DNA of 16,048 nucleotides, from NCBI GenBank assembly GCA_943325255.2, contig CALPOS020000028.1:1-16048 (forward strand), written 5' to 3'. The position numbers and the translations under genes are program-made. The notes under the pieces are model-generated. The model worked only from the letters and a program-made list of their open reading frames with translations, was not told the DNA's origin and searched no databases. Below are positions 1 through 7,293 of this stretch, piece by piece (position 1 is the first letter of the stretch; the number at the start of each line of letters is the position of its first letter). The stretch is from Sphingobacterium thalpophilum. GTDB taxonomy: Bacteria; Bacteroidota; Bacteroidia; Flavobacteriales; Flavobacteriaceae.

Positions 1-1128
1 AAATGCTTCATCAGAGAAATCAAAAGTATCGGAATGAAAAGGCAGCGTAAACAAACTCAATAAACGATGAAATATAGCGGTAAAATAAGCAATCTCTTCC
101 GGTGTATCGTCCGCTCTTAAAATTTCCAATTGGTACAGTTTCTTCGTAAATAAAATAGGATTGTCAATCGTTTTGGGATCCGCCAATTCAAAATAAGGAA
201 CGTAAAATTCGTTGGGCACTTTCTTAATGCATCCAAAATCGATAGCCATCAAATTCGCGTTTTCATCAATCAAGAAATTACCGGGATGCGGATCGGCATG
301 CACCCGACGAAGATGATGCATTTGGTACATATAGAAATCCCATAACGTTTGTCCGATTTTGTCACCGATGTCAGTATCTGTATTTTGATCCGTAAACTCT
401 GACAAATGCACACCTTCCAACCAATCCATTGTTAAAATTTTTTCCGAAGACAATTCCGGATAGTATTTTGGAAAACGTAAATTAGGAATGTGCTGGCAAG
501 CAATCGCCATTTCAATACTTTGCTTAAGCTCTAAACCATAATCGGTCTCTTCCAATAACTTACTTTCAACCTCAACAAAATATTTCTCGGAGTCTTTCCC
601 CTTGAGGTTAAACATGCGCGTGGCAAAAGGCTTGACCAATGCCAAATCAGAACTGATACTATTCGCTACACCAGGATATTGGATTTTCACAGCAAGTTTC
701 TTCCCATCTTTGGTTGCGCAATGTACCTGACCGATACTTGCAGCATTTACGGCATCTGGTGTAAACGAATCGTATATTTCTTCAGGGTATTTACCCAAAT
801 ATTTTTTAAACGTCTTTCTCACTAATGGCGCGGATAAAGGCGGCACAGAGAATTGTGATAGGGAGAATTTGTCAACATAGGCTTGTGGCATAATGCTTTT
901 GTCCATGCTCAACATTTGTGCTACTTTTAAAGCACTTCCTTTCAAATTCTGTAATCCGTCGTAAATGTCGTCCGCATTATTCTCGTTGAGTTTTTCCCTT
1001 GTCAAAGTTGGATTTACGATTTTTTCACCATAATAAGCAATATAGTTCCCTCCTACTTTAAAGCCGGTTTTAACCAATTGACCCGCGCGTTCAATTTTGT
1101 TCGTTGGAATTTTATCTAATGTTTTCAT
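1..1128 (-). CDS. ABC1/AarF/UbiB-family atypical kinase (3' end cut by window edge)
   Basis: The frame is open from ATG at 1126-1128 to the window edge, giving 376 residues without the C-terminus; the family is usually about 430-550 residues. Motifs in order are KVAQ (68-71, the position of the family's KxGQ motif), an Ala-rich loop and SIGQVH (129-136), the ATP lysine in LAVKIQYPG (K148), EETD (193-196), the catalytic loop HADPHPGN (277-284) and the metal-binding DFG (297-299). The wording around KVAQ and KIQYPGVA resembles the COQ8/ADCK branch. Family members are unusual ATPase/kinase-like proteins that support quinone-lipid synthesis. Bacteroidota make menaquinone, so the substrate here is open. 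The gene lies 35 bp downstream of a co-directional TetR gene and is probably co-transcribed with it. Family assignment is firm; the biological role is not known. Confidence 0.9.
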   Translation of the reverse strand, partial: MKTLDKIPTNKIERAGQLVKTGFKVGGNYIAYYGEKIVNPTLTREKLNENNADDIYDGLQNLKGSALKVAQMLSMDKSIMPQAYVDKFSLSQFSVPPLSAPLVRKTFKKYLGKYPEEIYDSFTPDAVNAASIGQVHCATKDGKKLAVKIQYPGVANSISSDLALVKPFATRMFNLKGKDSEKYFVEVESKLLEETDYGLELKQSIEMAIACQHIPNLRFPKYYPELSSEKILTMDWLEGVHLSEFTDQNTDTDIGDKIGQTLWDFYMYQMHHLRRVHADPHPGNFLIDENANLMAIDFGCIKKVPNEFYVPYFELADPKTIDNPILFTKKLYQLEILRADDTPEEIAYFTAIFHRLLSLFTLPFHSDTFDFSDEAF

Positions 1129-1163
1129 TAACTTGGTGTAATAATTTCAATTGCAGAAAACCC

Positions 1164-1838
1164 TTATCTCATTTTACTTTCTTTCCAAAGAAACTTCCCC
1201 AAATCTAAAAGACTTTCCAGCGGCTTGGTATTAAAAACATCTACCGCAGTGTTAACCGACTTTTCAATGATAATATCTGTCTTTTCAAAACCTTTCGAGG
1301 TATCGTCAATCCAAAATTTTAAGATCAAAAGAAACTGAATCCACGCTCCCTCAGAAAAAACAGGCTTCGTAATTTTATCCAAATTGGCAACGCCTACATT
1401 TTCATTCTCATCAATAATATTGGCTATAAACTCTTTAAATTCTCTTCTTAGTAAACTCAGATCCTTTAGATTTTTCAAATTATTTTTATTCTCATGCATA
1501 GAGAACATGACATAACTTCTGTTTAGAGTCAATACTTCAAATAAAGTATAAAACAAAGTCAGTAGTTTGTTTTTGTCAGAATAAGTGCCGTAAGCCTCTT
1601 GCTTGTTGATGGTCGAAACTGCATTTTCAAAAAATTTGACCCAAATGGCCTGCTTGATATTTTCAAAGGAACCAAAAAAGGAATAAAAATCAGATTCTTC
1701 AATTTGATGCGCTTTGCAAAACAAATAAATATTTTTCGGCACAGCGTTGTCGGAAAGAACTGCATCCATATACAATGCTATAATCCTATTGTCATCCATT
1801 TGTTTAGATTTTGAGGGCGCTTTCTTTGTAGTTGCCAT
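1164..1838 (-). CDS. TetR/AcrR-type transcriptional regulator
   Basis: This 224-residue protein has the TetR layout. A short basic, Lys/Ser-rich N-terminus is followed by a helical DNA-binding domain at about residues 18-70, where 'KNIYLFCKAHQIEESDFYSFF' looks like the helix-turn-helix, with a Phe-rich end of the recognition helix. The remaining ~150 residues are helical, as expected for a ligand-binding and dimerisation domain. The N-terminal helix-turn-helix is divergent from classical TetR, so the assignment rests on architecture and on the common flavobacterial pairing of such a regulator with an ABC1 kinase. The ATG at 1836-1838 is preceded by a -7-like element at 1865-1872. It probably controls itself and the kinase gene 35 bp downstream; the ligand is unknown. 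Confidence 0.75.
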   Translation of the reverse strand: MATTKKAPSKSKQMDDNRIIALYMDAVLSDNAVPKNIYLFCKAHQIEESDFYSFFGSFENIKQAIWVKFFENAVSTINKQEAYGTYSDKNKLLTLFYTLFEVLTLNRSYVMFSMHENKNNLKNLKDLSLLRREFKEFIANIIDENENVGVANLDKITKPVFSEGAWIQFLLILKFWIDDTSKGFEKTDIIIEKSVNTAVDVFNTKPLESLLDLGKFLWKESKMR

Positions 1839-1864
1839 AATTTGTAACTTTTTATTTCGGAATG

Positions 1865-1897
1865 TAAAGATAAGTTTTGTTTAACCTATGAAGCAAA
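1865..1897 (-). promoter_or_regulatory. Candidate promoter of the TetR/ABC1-kinase pair
   Basis: Read on the minus strand, TTTG (1894-1897) is followed after 21 bases by TATCTTTA (1865-1872). The Bacteroidota consensus is TTTG or TTG, 17-23 bases, then TAnnTTTG; the last base of the -7 element differs (A for G). It ends 26 bp before the TetR start codon. Confidence 0.45.
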
Positions 1898-1931
1898 TTT
1901 ATAAACAAAATGTTCTGTTAAAGTTTACAGT

Positions 1932-1962
1932 AAAAAAAAACTGCCCCAAATGGAGCAGCTTT
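1932..1962 (-). terminator. Rho-independent terminator after the OmpA-like lipoprotein gene
   Basis: On the minus strand CTGCTCC (1952-1958) pairs with GGGGCAG (1941-1947), with one G-T pair and a 4-base loop. A run of nine T follows (1932-1940). It lies about 25 bp past the stop codon at 1986. Confidence 0.85.
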
Positions 1963-1985
1963 AAAAATCGTTTGCAAAGGATAAG

Positions 1986-2672
1986 TTACTTTCCTTCCGC
2001 TTCTTTGATCATTTTTTCATTGGCAGTAATCGCAAACTCAACGCGTCTGTTTTTGCTTCTGCCAGCATCAGTATCGTTGGTTTCAATTGGATCGGCAATA
2101 CCCATCCCTGTTGTTGTGAAACGTGTACTTACCAATCCCTTTTTAACCAAATAACTTTTTACAGCATTGGCGCGTTCTTGAGATAATTTTAAATTATAAT
2201 CAACTGACCCCTTATTATCAGTATAACCGTAAATTACAATATTGGTATCAGGATAATCGGTAAAAACAGTTACTAATTTATCTAAATTCGTCTTAGCTTG
2301 AGGCGTTAGCGTCGATTTGTTGAAATCAAAGCGTACTGCATTTTCTCCCAAAACCAATTTAATTCCTTCTCCAACACGCACCACATCTGCTCCCGGTAAA
2401 GCCGTATCAATTTCACGAGCTTGCTTGTCCATTTTATTCCCAATAACACCACCAGCAACACCACCAATCACGCCTCCCAAAACAGCTCCCATGGCACCAT
2501 TTCCACCTTTTCCAATATTATTTCCCAAAACGCCACCCAAAATGGCTCCACCGACTGCTCCAATAGCAGCACCTCTTTGTGTTTTATTTGTATTCTTCGC
2601 GGCTTCACAGCCCACAAAAATCGAACTCGTCATCACTACCAATGCTAATGCAATTACAGTTAATTTTTTCAT
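1986..2672 (-). CDS. OmpA-family lipoprotein with glycine zipper
   Basis: This 228-residue protein starts with a lipoprotein signal ending in a lipobox with Cys22 (IFVGC). Residues about 34-79 are a run of small residues (GAAIGAVGGAILGGVLG and similar repeats), a glycine-zipper segment likely to insert in or span a membrane. Residues about 105-217 are an OmpA-like peptidoglycan-binding domain: 'FDFNKSTLTPQAKTNLDKL', 'GYTDNKGSVDYNLKLSQERA' and 'GRSKNRRVEF'. By family knowledge, the Asp of TDN (D152) and the Arg of LSQERA (R167) contact diaminopimelate in peptidoglycan. The protein therefore probably tethers the outer membrane to the cell wall, as YiaD-type lipoproteins do. It follows the lipocalin gene by 14 bp and ends at a good terminator, so it is the last gene of a two-gene operon. 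Confidence 0.9.
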   Translation of the reverse strand: MKKLTVIALALVVMTSSIFVGCEAAKNTNKTQRGAAIGAVGGAILGGVLGNNIGKGGNGAMGAVLGGVIGGVAGGVIGNKMDKQAREIDTALPGADVVRVGEGIKLVLGENAVRFDFNKSTLTPQAKTNLDKLVTVFTDYPDTNIVIYGYTDNKGSVDYNLKLSQERANAVKSYLVKKGLVSTRFTTTGMGIADPIETNDTDAGRSKNRRVEFAITANEKMIKEAEGK

Positions 2673-2686
2673 AGCTTTTTACTTAA

Positions 2687-3166
2687 TTATTTAGATACTT
2701 TTTGAAATTGGTACACCACGTCTGTTAATTTTCCTCCAACATCAATCTTATCAATCAGTTGAAAAGACTCTTCTGATTTTCCATTGAGGGTAAGAACATA
2801 TCCTTCTTTAACTTTCTTTGCTTTTTCACCAGCATTCAAAATTTTCAAAACGAACTGTCCTTCTTTATTAATAAACCAAGTAAATGGAGATCGCATCGAC
2901 GGGCAACCAGTTTTGTCCATCGCCATTTCTCCAGAATTATTATTGGCAACAAATTTCCAAGAGCTACCTTCAAAACATTTTGAATCTGCAATTTGAAACG
3001 AATTAACTTTAATATATTCTGAACCTGGATACGAAACTGAGGTAATCGTCCAATGACCTTTTAGAGCGTATTGAGACTTCGAGTCAATTTTTGTACTAGT
3101 CGCAGAAGTAGATTTGCAAGAAAACACAGCGACAGCAATAGCAATCATTAAAATTATTTTTTTCAT
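2687..3166 (-). CDS. Lipocalin-like lipoprotein
   Basis: The 159-residue product has a lipoprotein signal peptide with the lipidated Cys at residue 17 (AVFSC). After a Ser/Thr-rich linker comes a single small beta-barrel-like domain. It begins with the lipocalin-type G-x-W motif in 'LKGHWTITSV' (residues 35-44) and ends near 'VVYQFQKV'. Two further cysteines (C64, C88) could form a disulfide outside the cytoplasm. Its size and motif fit the short lipocalin-like domain proteins common in Bacteroidota; their ligands are mostly unknown. It is the first gene of an operon with the OmpA-like lipoprotein (14 bp gap), with a -7 element at 3187-3194. Localisation and fold class are well supported; ligand and role are not. 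Confidence 0.8.
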   Translation of the reverse strand: MKKIILMIAIAVAVFSCKSTSATSTKIDSKSQYALKGHWTITSVSYPGSEYIKVNSFQIADSKCFEGSSWKFVANNNSGEMAMDKTGCPSMRSPFTWFINKEGQFVLKILNAGEKAKKVKEGYVLTLNGKSEESFQLIDKIDVGGKLTDVVYQFQKVSK

Positions 3167-3186
3167 AGGAGATATAAATTAATGCA

Positions 3187-3194
3187 CAAAGATA
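3187..3194 (-). promoter_or_regulatory. -7 promoter element of the lipocalin/OmpA operon
   Basis: The minus-strand octamer TATCTTTG matches TAnnTTTG exactly. It lies 20 bp before the lipocalin-like start codon. I see no good TTTG at the -33 distance. Confidence 0.55.
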
Positions 3195-3247
3195 CGACTA
3201 GCACCGAGGAAAATAGACATGGATTGTATTTTTTTTAGGCAAGACAA

Positions 3248-3281
3248 TTTGTCACTCAGAGGGAAGTTGGTATTCTATTTG
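3248..3281 (+). promoter_or_regulatory. Possible htpG promoter
   Basis: TTTG (3248-3251) is followed after 22 bases by TCTATTTG (3274-3281), which differs from TAnnTTTG at the second base. This would give a leader of about 50 bases before the htpG start at 3338. No CIRCE-type inverted repeat is visible. The call is weak. Confidence 0.3.
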
Positions 3282-3337
3282 AAAAGGGCGATATACTTTA
3301 AAAACCTAAAATAAATAATAAAATAAACTAAAGTACG

Positions 3338-5224
3338 ATGACAACAGGAAAAATTAATGTATCAGTAGAAAACATCTTTCCCTTAATTAAGAAATTCTTA
3401 TACAGCGATCACGAAATTTTCTTACGTGAGTTAGTTTCAAATGGGACTGATGCAACACTTAAATTGAAACACCTAACCAGTATTGGGGAAGCCAAAGTCG
3501 AATATGGCAATCCAATGATCGAAATCAAAATTGATAAAGACGCGAAAAAATTGCATATTATCGACCAAGGTTTAGGAATGACGGCAGAAGAAGTGGAGAA
3601 ATACATCAACCAAGTAGCATTCTCAGGTGCAGAAGAGTTCCTAGACAAGTATAAAGATTCTGCGAAGGATTCCGGAATCATTGGTCACTTCGGATTAGGG
3701 TTCTACTCCGCGTTTATGGTGGCGGAAAAAGTCGAAATCATTACGAAATCATACAAAGACGAACAGGCAGCGCACTGGATTTGTGATGGCAGTCCAGAAT
3801 TTACAATTGAGCCAGCTGACAAAACTTCACGTGGTACTGAAATTATTTTGCATATCGCAGAAGATTCGCTTGAGTTTTTAGAAGAAGGACGCATTAAAAG
3901 CTTATTGAACAAATACAATAAGTTTATGCCGATTCCTATCAAATTTGGAACGAAAAAAGAAACGCTTCCTACGCCCGAAGATGCGCCCGAAGATTATAAA
4001 GCAGAAACGATTGAGGTAGATAACATCATCAACAATCCAACACCTGCCTGGACGAAACAACCAACCGAATTGTCCGACGAGGATTATAAAAACTTCTACC
4101 ATGAGTTGTATCCAATGCAATTCGAAGAACCGTTGTTCAACATTCACCTCAACGTAGATTATCCATTCAACTTAACTGGAATCTTATATTTTCCAAAATT
4201 AGGTTCGGATATGCAAATTCAAAAGGACAAGATTCAATTGTACCAAAATCAGGTGTACGTAACTGATAATGTAGAAGGAATTGTTCCCGAGTTTCTAACG
4301 ATGTTAAAAGGTGTGATTGATTCTCCAGATATTCCACTAAATGTTTCTCGCTCTTACCTACAAGCAGACGGCGCAGTGAAAAAAATATCCAACTACATCA
4401 CGCGAAAAGTAGCAGATAAACTAAAAACACTTTTCACTGAAAACCGTGAAGATTTCGAGAAAAAATGGAACGATATCAAAATTGTATTGGAATACGGAAT
4501 GTTGTCGGAAGACAAATTCTATGAAAAAGCTGGTGCGTTTGTTTTGTACCCAACTGTTGATGGAAAATACTTCACCTTAGACGAACTAAAAGAAAACTTA
4601 AAGTCAAACCAAACGGATAAAAACGGAAAACTAGTTGTGTTATATGCTGGAAACAAAGACGCACAGCACGCTTACATCGAAATTGCCAAAGAGAAAGGAT
4701 ATGAAGTATTGTTGTTAGATTCTCCAATTATTTCACACCTCATCCAAAAATTAGAAGCAGACAACGAAAATCTTACTTTTACCAGAGTTGATGGCGATCA
4801 TATCGACAACCTCATCAAGAAAGAAGAAACTACCATTTCTAAACTATCAGAAGAAGAACAAACCAGTCTAAAAACGGTTTTGGAAGGAATCGTTACTTCA
4901 CCAAGCTACACGGTTCAATTAGAAGCTTTAGATAGCAATGCAGCGCCGTTTATCATCACGCAGCCAGAATTCATGCGACGAATGAAAGAAATGAGTCAAT
5001 CTGGCGGTGGCGGCATGTTTGGAATGGGAAATATGCCGGATATGTACAATTTGGTGGTGAATACGAATTCAGAATTAGCGACTAATATTCTCAATTCGAA
5101 AGACAAATCGGTTCAAGAAAACTTGGTAAAGCAAGCCCTTGATTTGGCGAAATTGTCACAAAACTTATTGAAAGGCGAAGAACTGACTGCCTTCGTGAAA
5201 AGAAGTTTTGAGTTAATCAAATAA
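3338..5224 (+). CDS. htpG: Molecular chaperone HtpG (bacterial Hsp90)
   Basis: The product has 628 residues, close to the 624 of E. coli HtpG. The N-terminal GHKL ATPase domain shows 'FLRELVSNGTDAT' (E31, the family's general base, and N35), 'DQGLGMT' (about 76-82) and the lid/glycine motif 'GHFGLGFYSAFMVA' (116-129). The middle domain carries 'IPLNVSRSYLQ', containing the conserved Arg that contacts the ATP gamma-phosphate. The C-terminal dimerisation domain contains an unusual Gly/Met-rich stretch at about residues 554-571. HtpG is a cytoplasmic, ATP-driven homodimeric chaperone. The gene stands alone between the divergent lipocalin operon and its own strong terminator, so it is probably monocistronic. 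The Gly in the SNGTDA box replaces the common Ala/Ser; I believe this is usual in flavobacteria. Confidence 0.97.
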   Translation: MTTGKINVSVENIFPLIKKFLYSDHEIFLRELVSNGTDATLKLKHLTSIGEAKVEYGNPMIEIKIDKDAKKLHIIDQGLGMTAEEVEKYINQVAFSGAEEFLDKYKDSAKDSGIIGHFGLGFYSAFMVAEKVEIITKSYKDEQAAHWICDGSPEFTIEPADKTSRGTEIILHIAEDSLEFLEEGRIKSLLNKYNKFMPIPIKFGTKKETLPTPEDAPEDYKAETIEVDNIINNPTPAWTKQPTELSDEDYKNFYHELYPMQFEEPLFNIHLNVDYPFNLTGILYFPKLGSDMQIQKDKIQLYQNQVYVTDNVEGIVPEFLTMLKGVIDSPDIPLNVSRSYLQADGAVKKISNYITRKVADKLKTLFTENREDFEKKWNDIKIVLEYGMLSEDKFYEKAGAFVLYPTVDGKYFTLDELKENLKSNQTDKNGKLVVLYAGNKDAQHAYIEIAKEKGYEVLLLDSPIISHLIQKLEADNENLTFTRVDGDHIDNLIKKEETTISKLSEEEQTSLKTVLEGIVTSPSYTVQLEALDSNAAPFIITQPEFMRRMKEMSQSGGGGMFGMGNMPDMYNLVVNTNSELATNILNSKDKSVQENLVKQALDLAKLSQNLLKGEELTAFVKRSFELIK

Positions 5225-5245
5225 AGAAAAACAACAGTGTTCAAA

Positions 5246-5279
5246 AGACCTATAAGTGAAAGCTTATAGGTTTTTTTTG
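5246..5279 (+). terminator. Rho-independent terminator after htpG
   Basis: ACCTATAAG (5248-5256) pairs perfectly with CTTATAGGT (5263-5271) around a 6-base loop. An unbroken T run follows to 5278. It begins about 21 bp past the htpG stop codon. Confidence 0.92.
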
Positions 5280-5331
5280 TTTCAAGTCATAGCAAAAGAG
5301 TAAAACCTTAAATTTACATCAAAACTAAACA

Positions 5332-5736
5332 ATGACTTTATCAATAGAAACTCCGGCGCTTTTGTTTTCAGCTACATCGCTGATTCTCCTCGCGTACACG
5401 AATCGCTTCTTGACTATTGCACAAATTGTACGTGGACTTAAGAAAACCTACGAAGAAGCCCAAAATAAAAGCATATTGCTTGAAATCAAGAACCTCAATC
5501 TACGATTGACACTCATTCGCCACATGCAACTTTATGGGGTTTTGTCTTTATTTTTGTCGGTATTCGCCATGCTTTTACTGTTTTTAGAATCTCCAACAGC
5601 AGGAATCTACTTATTTGGCCTCAGCTTATTGAGCCTTTTGATTTCGCTCGGTATTTCATTCTGGGAAATTAGCATTTCCGTTACGGCATTGCGTTTACAT
5701 TTAAAGGATTTAATTGAAACAAATAACGAAGAATGA
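5332..5736 (+). CDS. DUF2721-family membrane protein
   Basis: The 134-residue product has a hydrophobic N-terminal helix that reads 'ETPALLFSATSLILLAYTNRFLTIAQIVR', typical of DUF2721. A polar helix follows (about 38-62), then two close transmembrane helices (about 66-90 and 92-115) and a polar C-terminus. The function of the family is unknown; these are small inner-membrane proteins. The stop overlaps the start of the AlkB-family gene by four bases (ATGA at 5733-5736), implying translational coupling. ATG at 5332 is the first start after the htpG terminator. There is only a weak promoter-like TAAATTTA about 20 bp upstream of the start. Confidence 0.85.
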   Translation: MTLSIETPALLFSATSLILLAYTNRFLTIAQIVRGLKKTYEEAQNKSILLEIKNLNLRLTLIRHMQLYGVLSLFLSVFAMLLLFLESPTAGIYLFGLSLLSLLISLGISFWEISISVTALRLHLKDLIETNNEE

Positions 5737-6335
5737 GCTCCCTTTTTCCAGCCGAACCCATATCACTTCATCTTCCAGATGCGGACATCGTCTATGTTCC
5801 ATCCTTTTTTAATAATGACATCGCCTCGGAGTTATACCACGATTTGTTGCGTGAAATTCCATGGCAACAAGATAACATCAAAGTTTTCGGAAAAGAGTTT
5901 GCGCAACCACGTATGACAGCGCTATTCGGAAATGATGGTAAACCATACTCCTACTCCAACATTACGATGCAACCAAATCCGTGGAATTTGTTACTTCAAA
6001 AAATCAAATTTCATATAGAAAGTGTCGCGGAAATCAACTTTACGACGGTTTTACTCAACTATTATCGAGACGGACAAGACAGCAACGGCTGGCATTCCGA
6101 TAACGAAAAGGAATTGGGCCTAAATCCGACAATTGCCTCGGTGAGTTTGGGTTCGGAAAGACTGTTTCAACTCAAACATAATACGAATCCGTCACTTAGA
6201 CAAAATATACTTTTGGAACATGGGAGTTTGCTCATCATGAAAGGCACAACACAACACTTTTGGAAGCATCAAATTCCAAAAACGAATAAACCCGTAGGCG
6301 GTCGAATCAATCTTACATTCAGAGTGATTCAATAG
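5733..6335 (+). CDS. alkB: AlkB-family Fe(II)/2-oxoglutarate-dependent dioxygenase
   Basis: The 200-residue protein has all the AlkB signatures. These are the substrate-loop motif 'QPRMTALFG' (59-67), 'NYYRDGQDSNGWHSDNE' with the iron ligands H121 and D123, 'SLGSERLFQLKH' (138-149), the third iron ligand H179 in 'FWKHQIPK', and the 2-oxoglutarate-binding R-x-N-x-x-x-R box 'RINLTFR' (R191, R197). The family oxidatively removes alkyl groups (for example 1-methyladenine and 3-methylcytosine) from nucleic acids. The short compact form resembles the ALKBH2/3-like group, so DNA repair is the likely role, though RNA demethylation cannot be excluded. It is translationally coupled to the DUF2721 gene and followed after 25 bp by the hydroxylase gene. 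No Ada-type regulator is nearby. Confidence 0.93.
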   Translation: MSSLFPAEPISLHLPDADIVYVPSFFNNDIASELYHDLLREIPWQQDNIKVFGKEFAQPRMTALFGNDGKPYSYSNITMQPNPWNLLLQKIKFHIESVAEINFTTVLLNYYRDGQDSNGWHSDNEKELGLNPTIASVSLGSERLFQLKHNTNPSLRQNILLEHGSLLIMKGTTQHFWKHQIPKTNKPVGGRINLTFRVIQ

Positions 6336-6360
6336 TAGACAATTCTAATGACATAATTAT

Positions 6361-7197
6361 ATGAATGAAATCATAGCCTATTTTTCAACTATTCCATCAT
6401 TCCATCGAAGTTTGATTCTCGTGGGTGGAATCACCATATTTTGGTGGCTTGAAAAAGCATTTCCGTTGTTTCGTTTTCAATATCAAAAATGGCATCACGC
6501 TGGTATCAATTTCTTTTTTACGTTCACGACCATTGCAGTTAATTTTCTCCTCGCCTTTATTTTACTTTTAACCACCAATTGGACCGAAGCACATCATTTT
6601 GGCCTTTTAAACTGGCTGCCAAAAATGAACGCTGTAATTTTTATGCTGATTGGCCTCTTGCTACTCGACTTTATTGCCGCGTACTTCGTGCATTGGCTGC
6701 AGCATAAAATACCGTTTTTGTGGCGATTTCACCTGATTCATCACTCCGACACGTGGATCGATACAACATCCGCCAACAGACATCATCCGGGTGAAAGTGT
6801 TCTCAGATTTGCCTTCACCTGCCTTGCGGTTTTGATTACGGGTTGCCCGTTATGGTTGGCTTTTCTCTATCAATCATTGTCCTTGATAGCTAGTCAATTT
6901 GAACACGCCAATATTACTTTGCCCAAGAAACTAGAACAATTTCTGGGTCTCTTTCTAGTCACACCCAATATGCATAAAGTGCATCATCACTATGTTTTGC
7001 CATACACTGACAGTAACTATGGAAATTTGTTTTCTTTTTGGGATCGCATTTTTGGTACTTACAAAACACTTGCTCCGAATAAAATCGTGTTTGGAATTGA
7101 CACCTATCCCGAAGCAAATGAACACAATAGCGTTACTTCTCTCTTAAAAATGCCCCTAAATGCGCCCAGAAATACAGCAGGCAATCAAAAAAAATAA
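6361..7197 (+). CDS. Fatty-acid hydroxylase / sterol desaturase-family membrane protein
   Basis: The 278-residue integral membrane protein has hydrophobic segments at about 15-30, 50-72, 90-112 and 150-178. It also has the His clusters that hold a non-haem di-iron centre: HWLQH (111-115), HLIHH (124-128), NRHH (139-142) and NMHKVHHH (203-210). The 'NYGNLFSFWDRIFGTY' segment near residues 219-234 is a further hallmark. The family uses O2 to hydroxylate or desaturate membrane lipids. Candidate substrates in flavobacteria include fatty acyl chains, carotenoids or ornithine/amino lipids; the sequence does not decide which. It follows the AlkB gene by 25 bp and may share its transcript. Both are O2- and iron-dependent oxidases, which may be coincidence. 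Confidence 0.88.
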   Translation: MNEIIAYFSTIPSFHRSLILVGGITIFWWLEKAFPLFRFQYQKWHHAGINFFFTFTTIAVNFLLAFILLLTTNWTEAHHFGLLNWLPKMNAVIFMLIGLLLLDFIAAYFVHWLQHKIPFLWRFHLIHHSDTWIDTTSANRHHPGESVLRFAFTCLAVLITGCPLWLAFLYQSLSLIASQFEHANITLPKKLEQFLGLFLVTPNMHKVHHHYVLPYTDSNYGNLFSFWDRIFGTYKTLAPNKIVFGIDTYPEANEHNSVTSLLKMPLNAPRNTAGNQKK

Positions 7198-7293
7198 AAA
7201 AATAATTTTTGACCTTATAAAGTGATTGGATTTTTTCTTAATATTGAATTACAAATAATAACCTTTAAAAAAAGTTGAATTAATTTTCAAAGA

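Noticed and set aside
1888..2154. Plus-strand open frame across the OmpA-like gene end and terminator
   Set aside because: It runs through the terminator hairpin and the antisense of the OmpA C-terminus and resembles no protein.
2317..2694. Plus-strand open frame of 125 codons, Pro/Thr/Ala-rich
   Set aside because: It is the antisense of the glycine-zipper and signal peptide of the OmpA-like lipoprotein; its composition is explained by that repeat, and the minus-strand gene has clear domains.
3195..3337. CIRCE or similar heat-shock operator ahead of htpG
   Set aside because: I found no 9-base inverted repeat of the CIRCE type in the intergenic region.
7190..7220. A-rich/T-rich inverted repeat after the hydroxylase gene as terminator
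   Set aside because: TCAAAAA/TTTTTGA arms are pure A/T homopolymer pairs with a long loop; expected by chance in such DNA.
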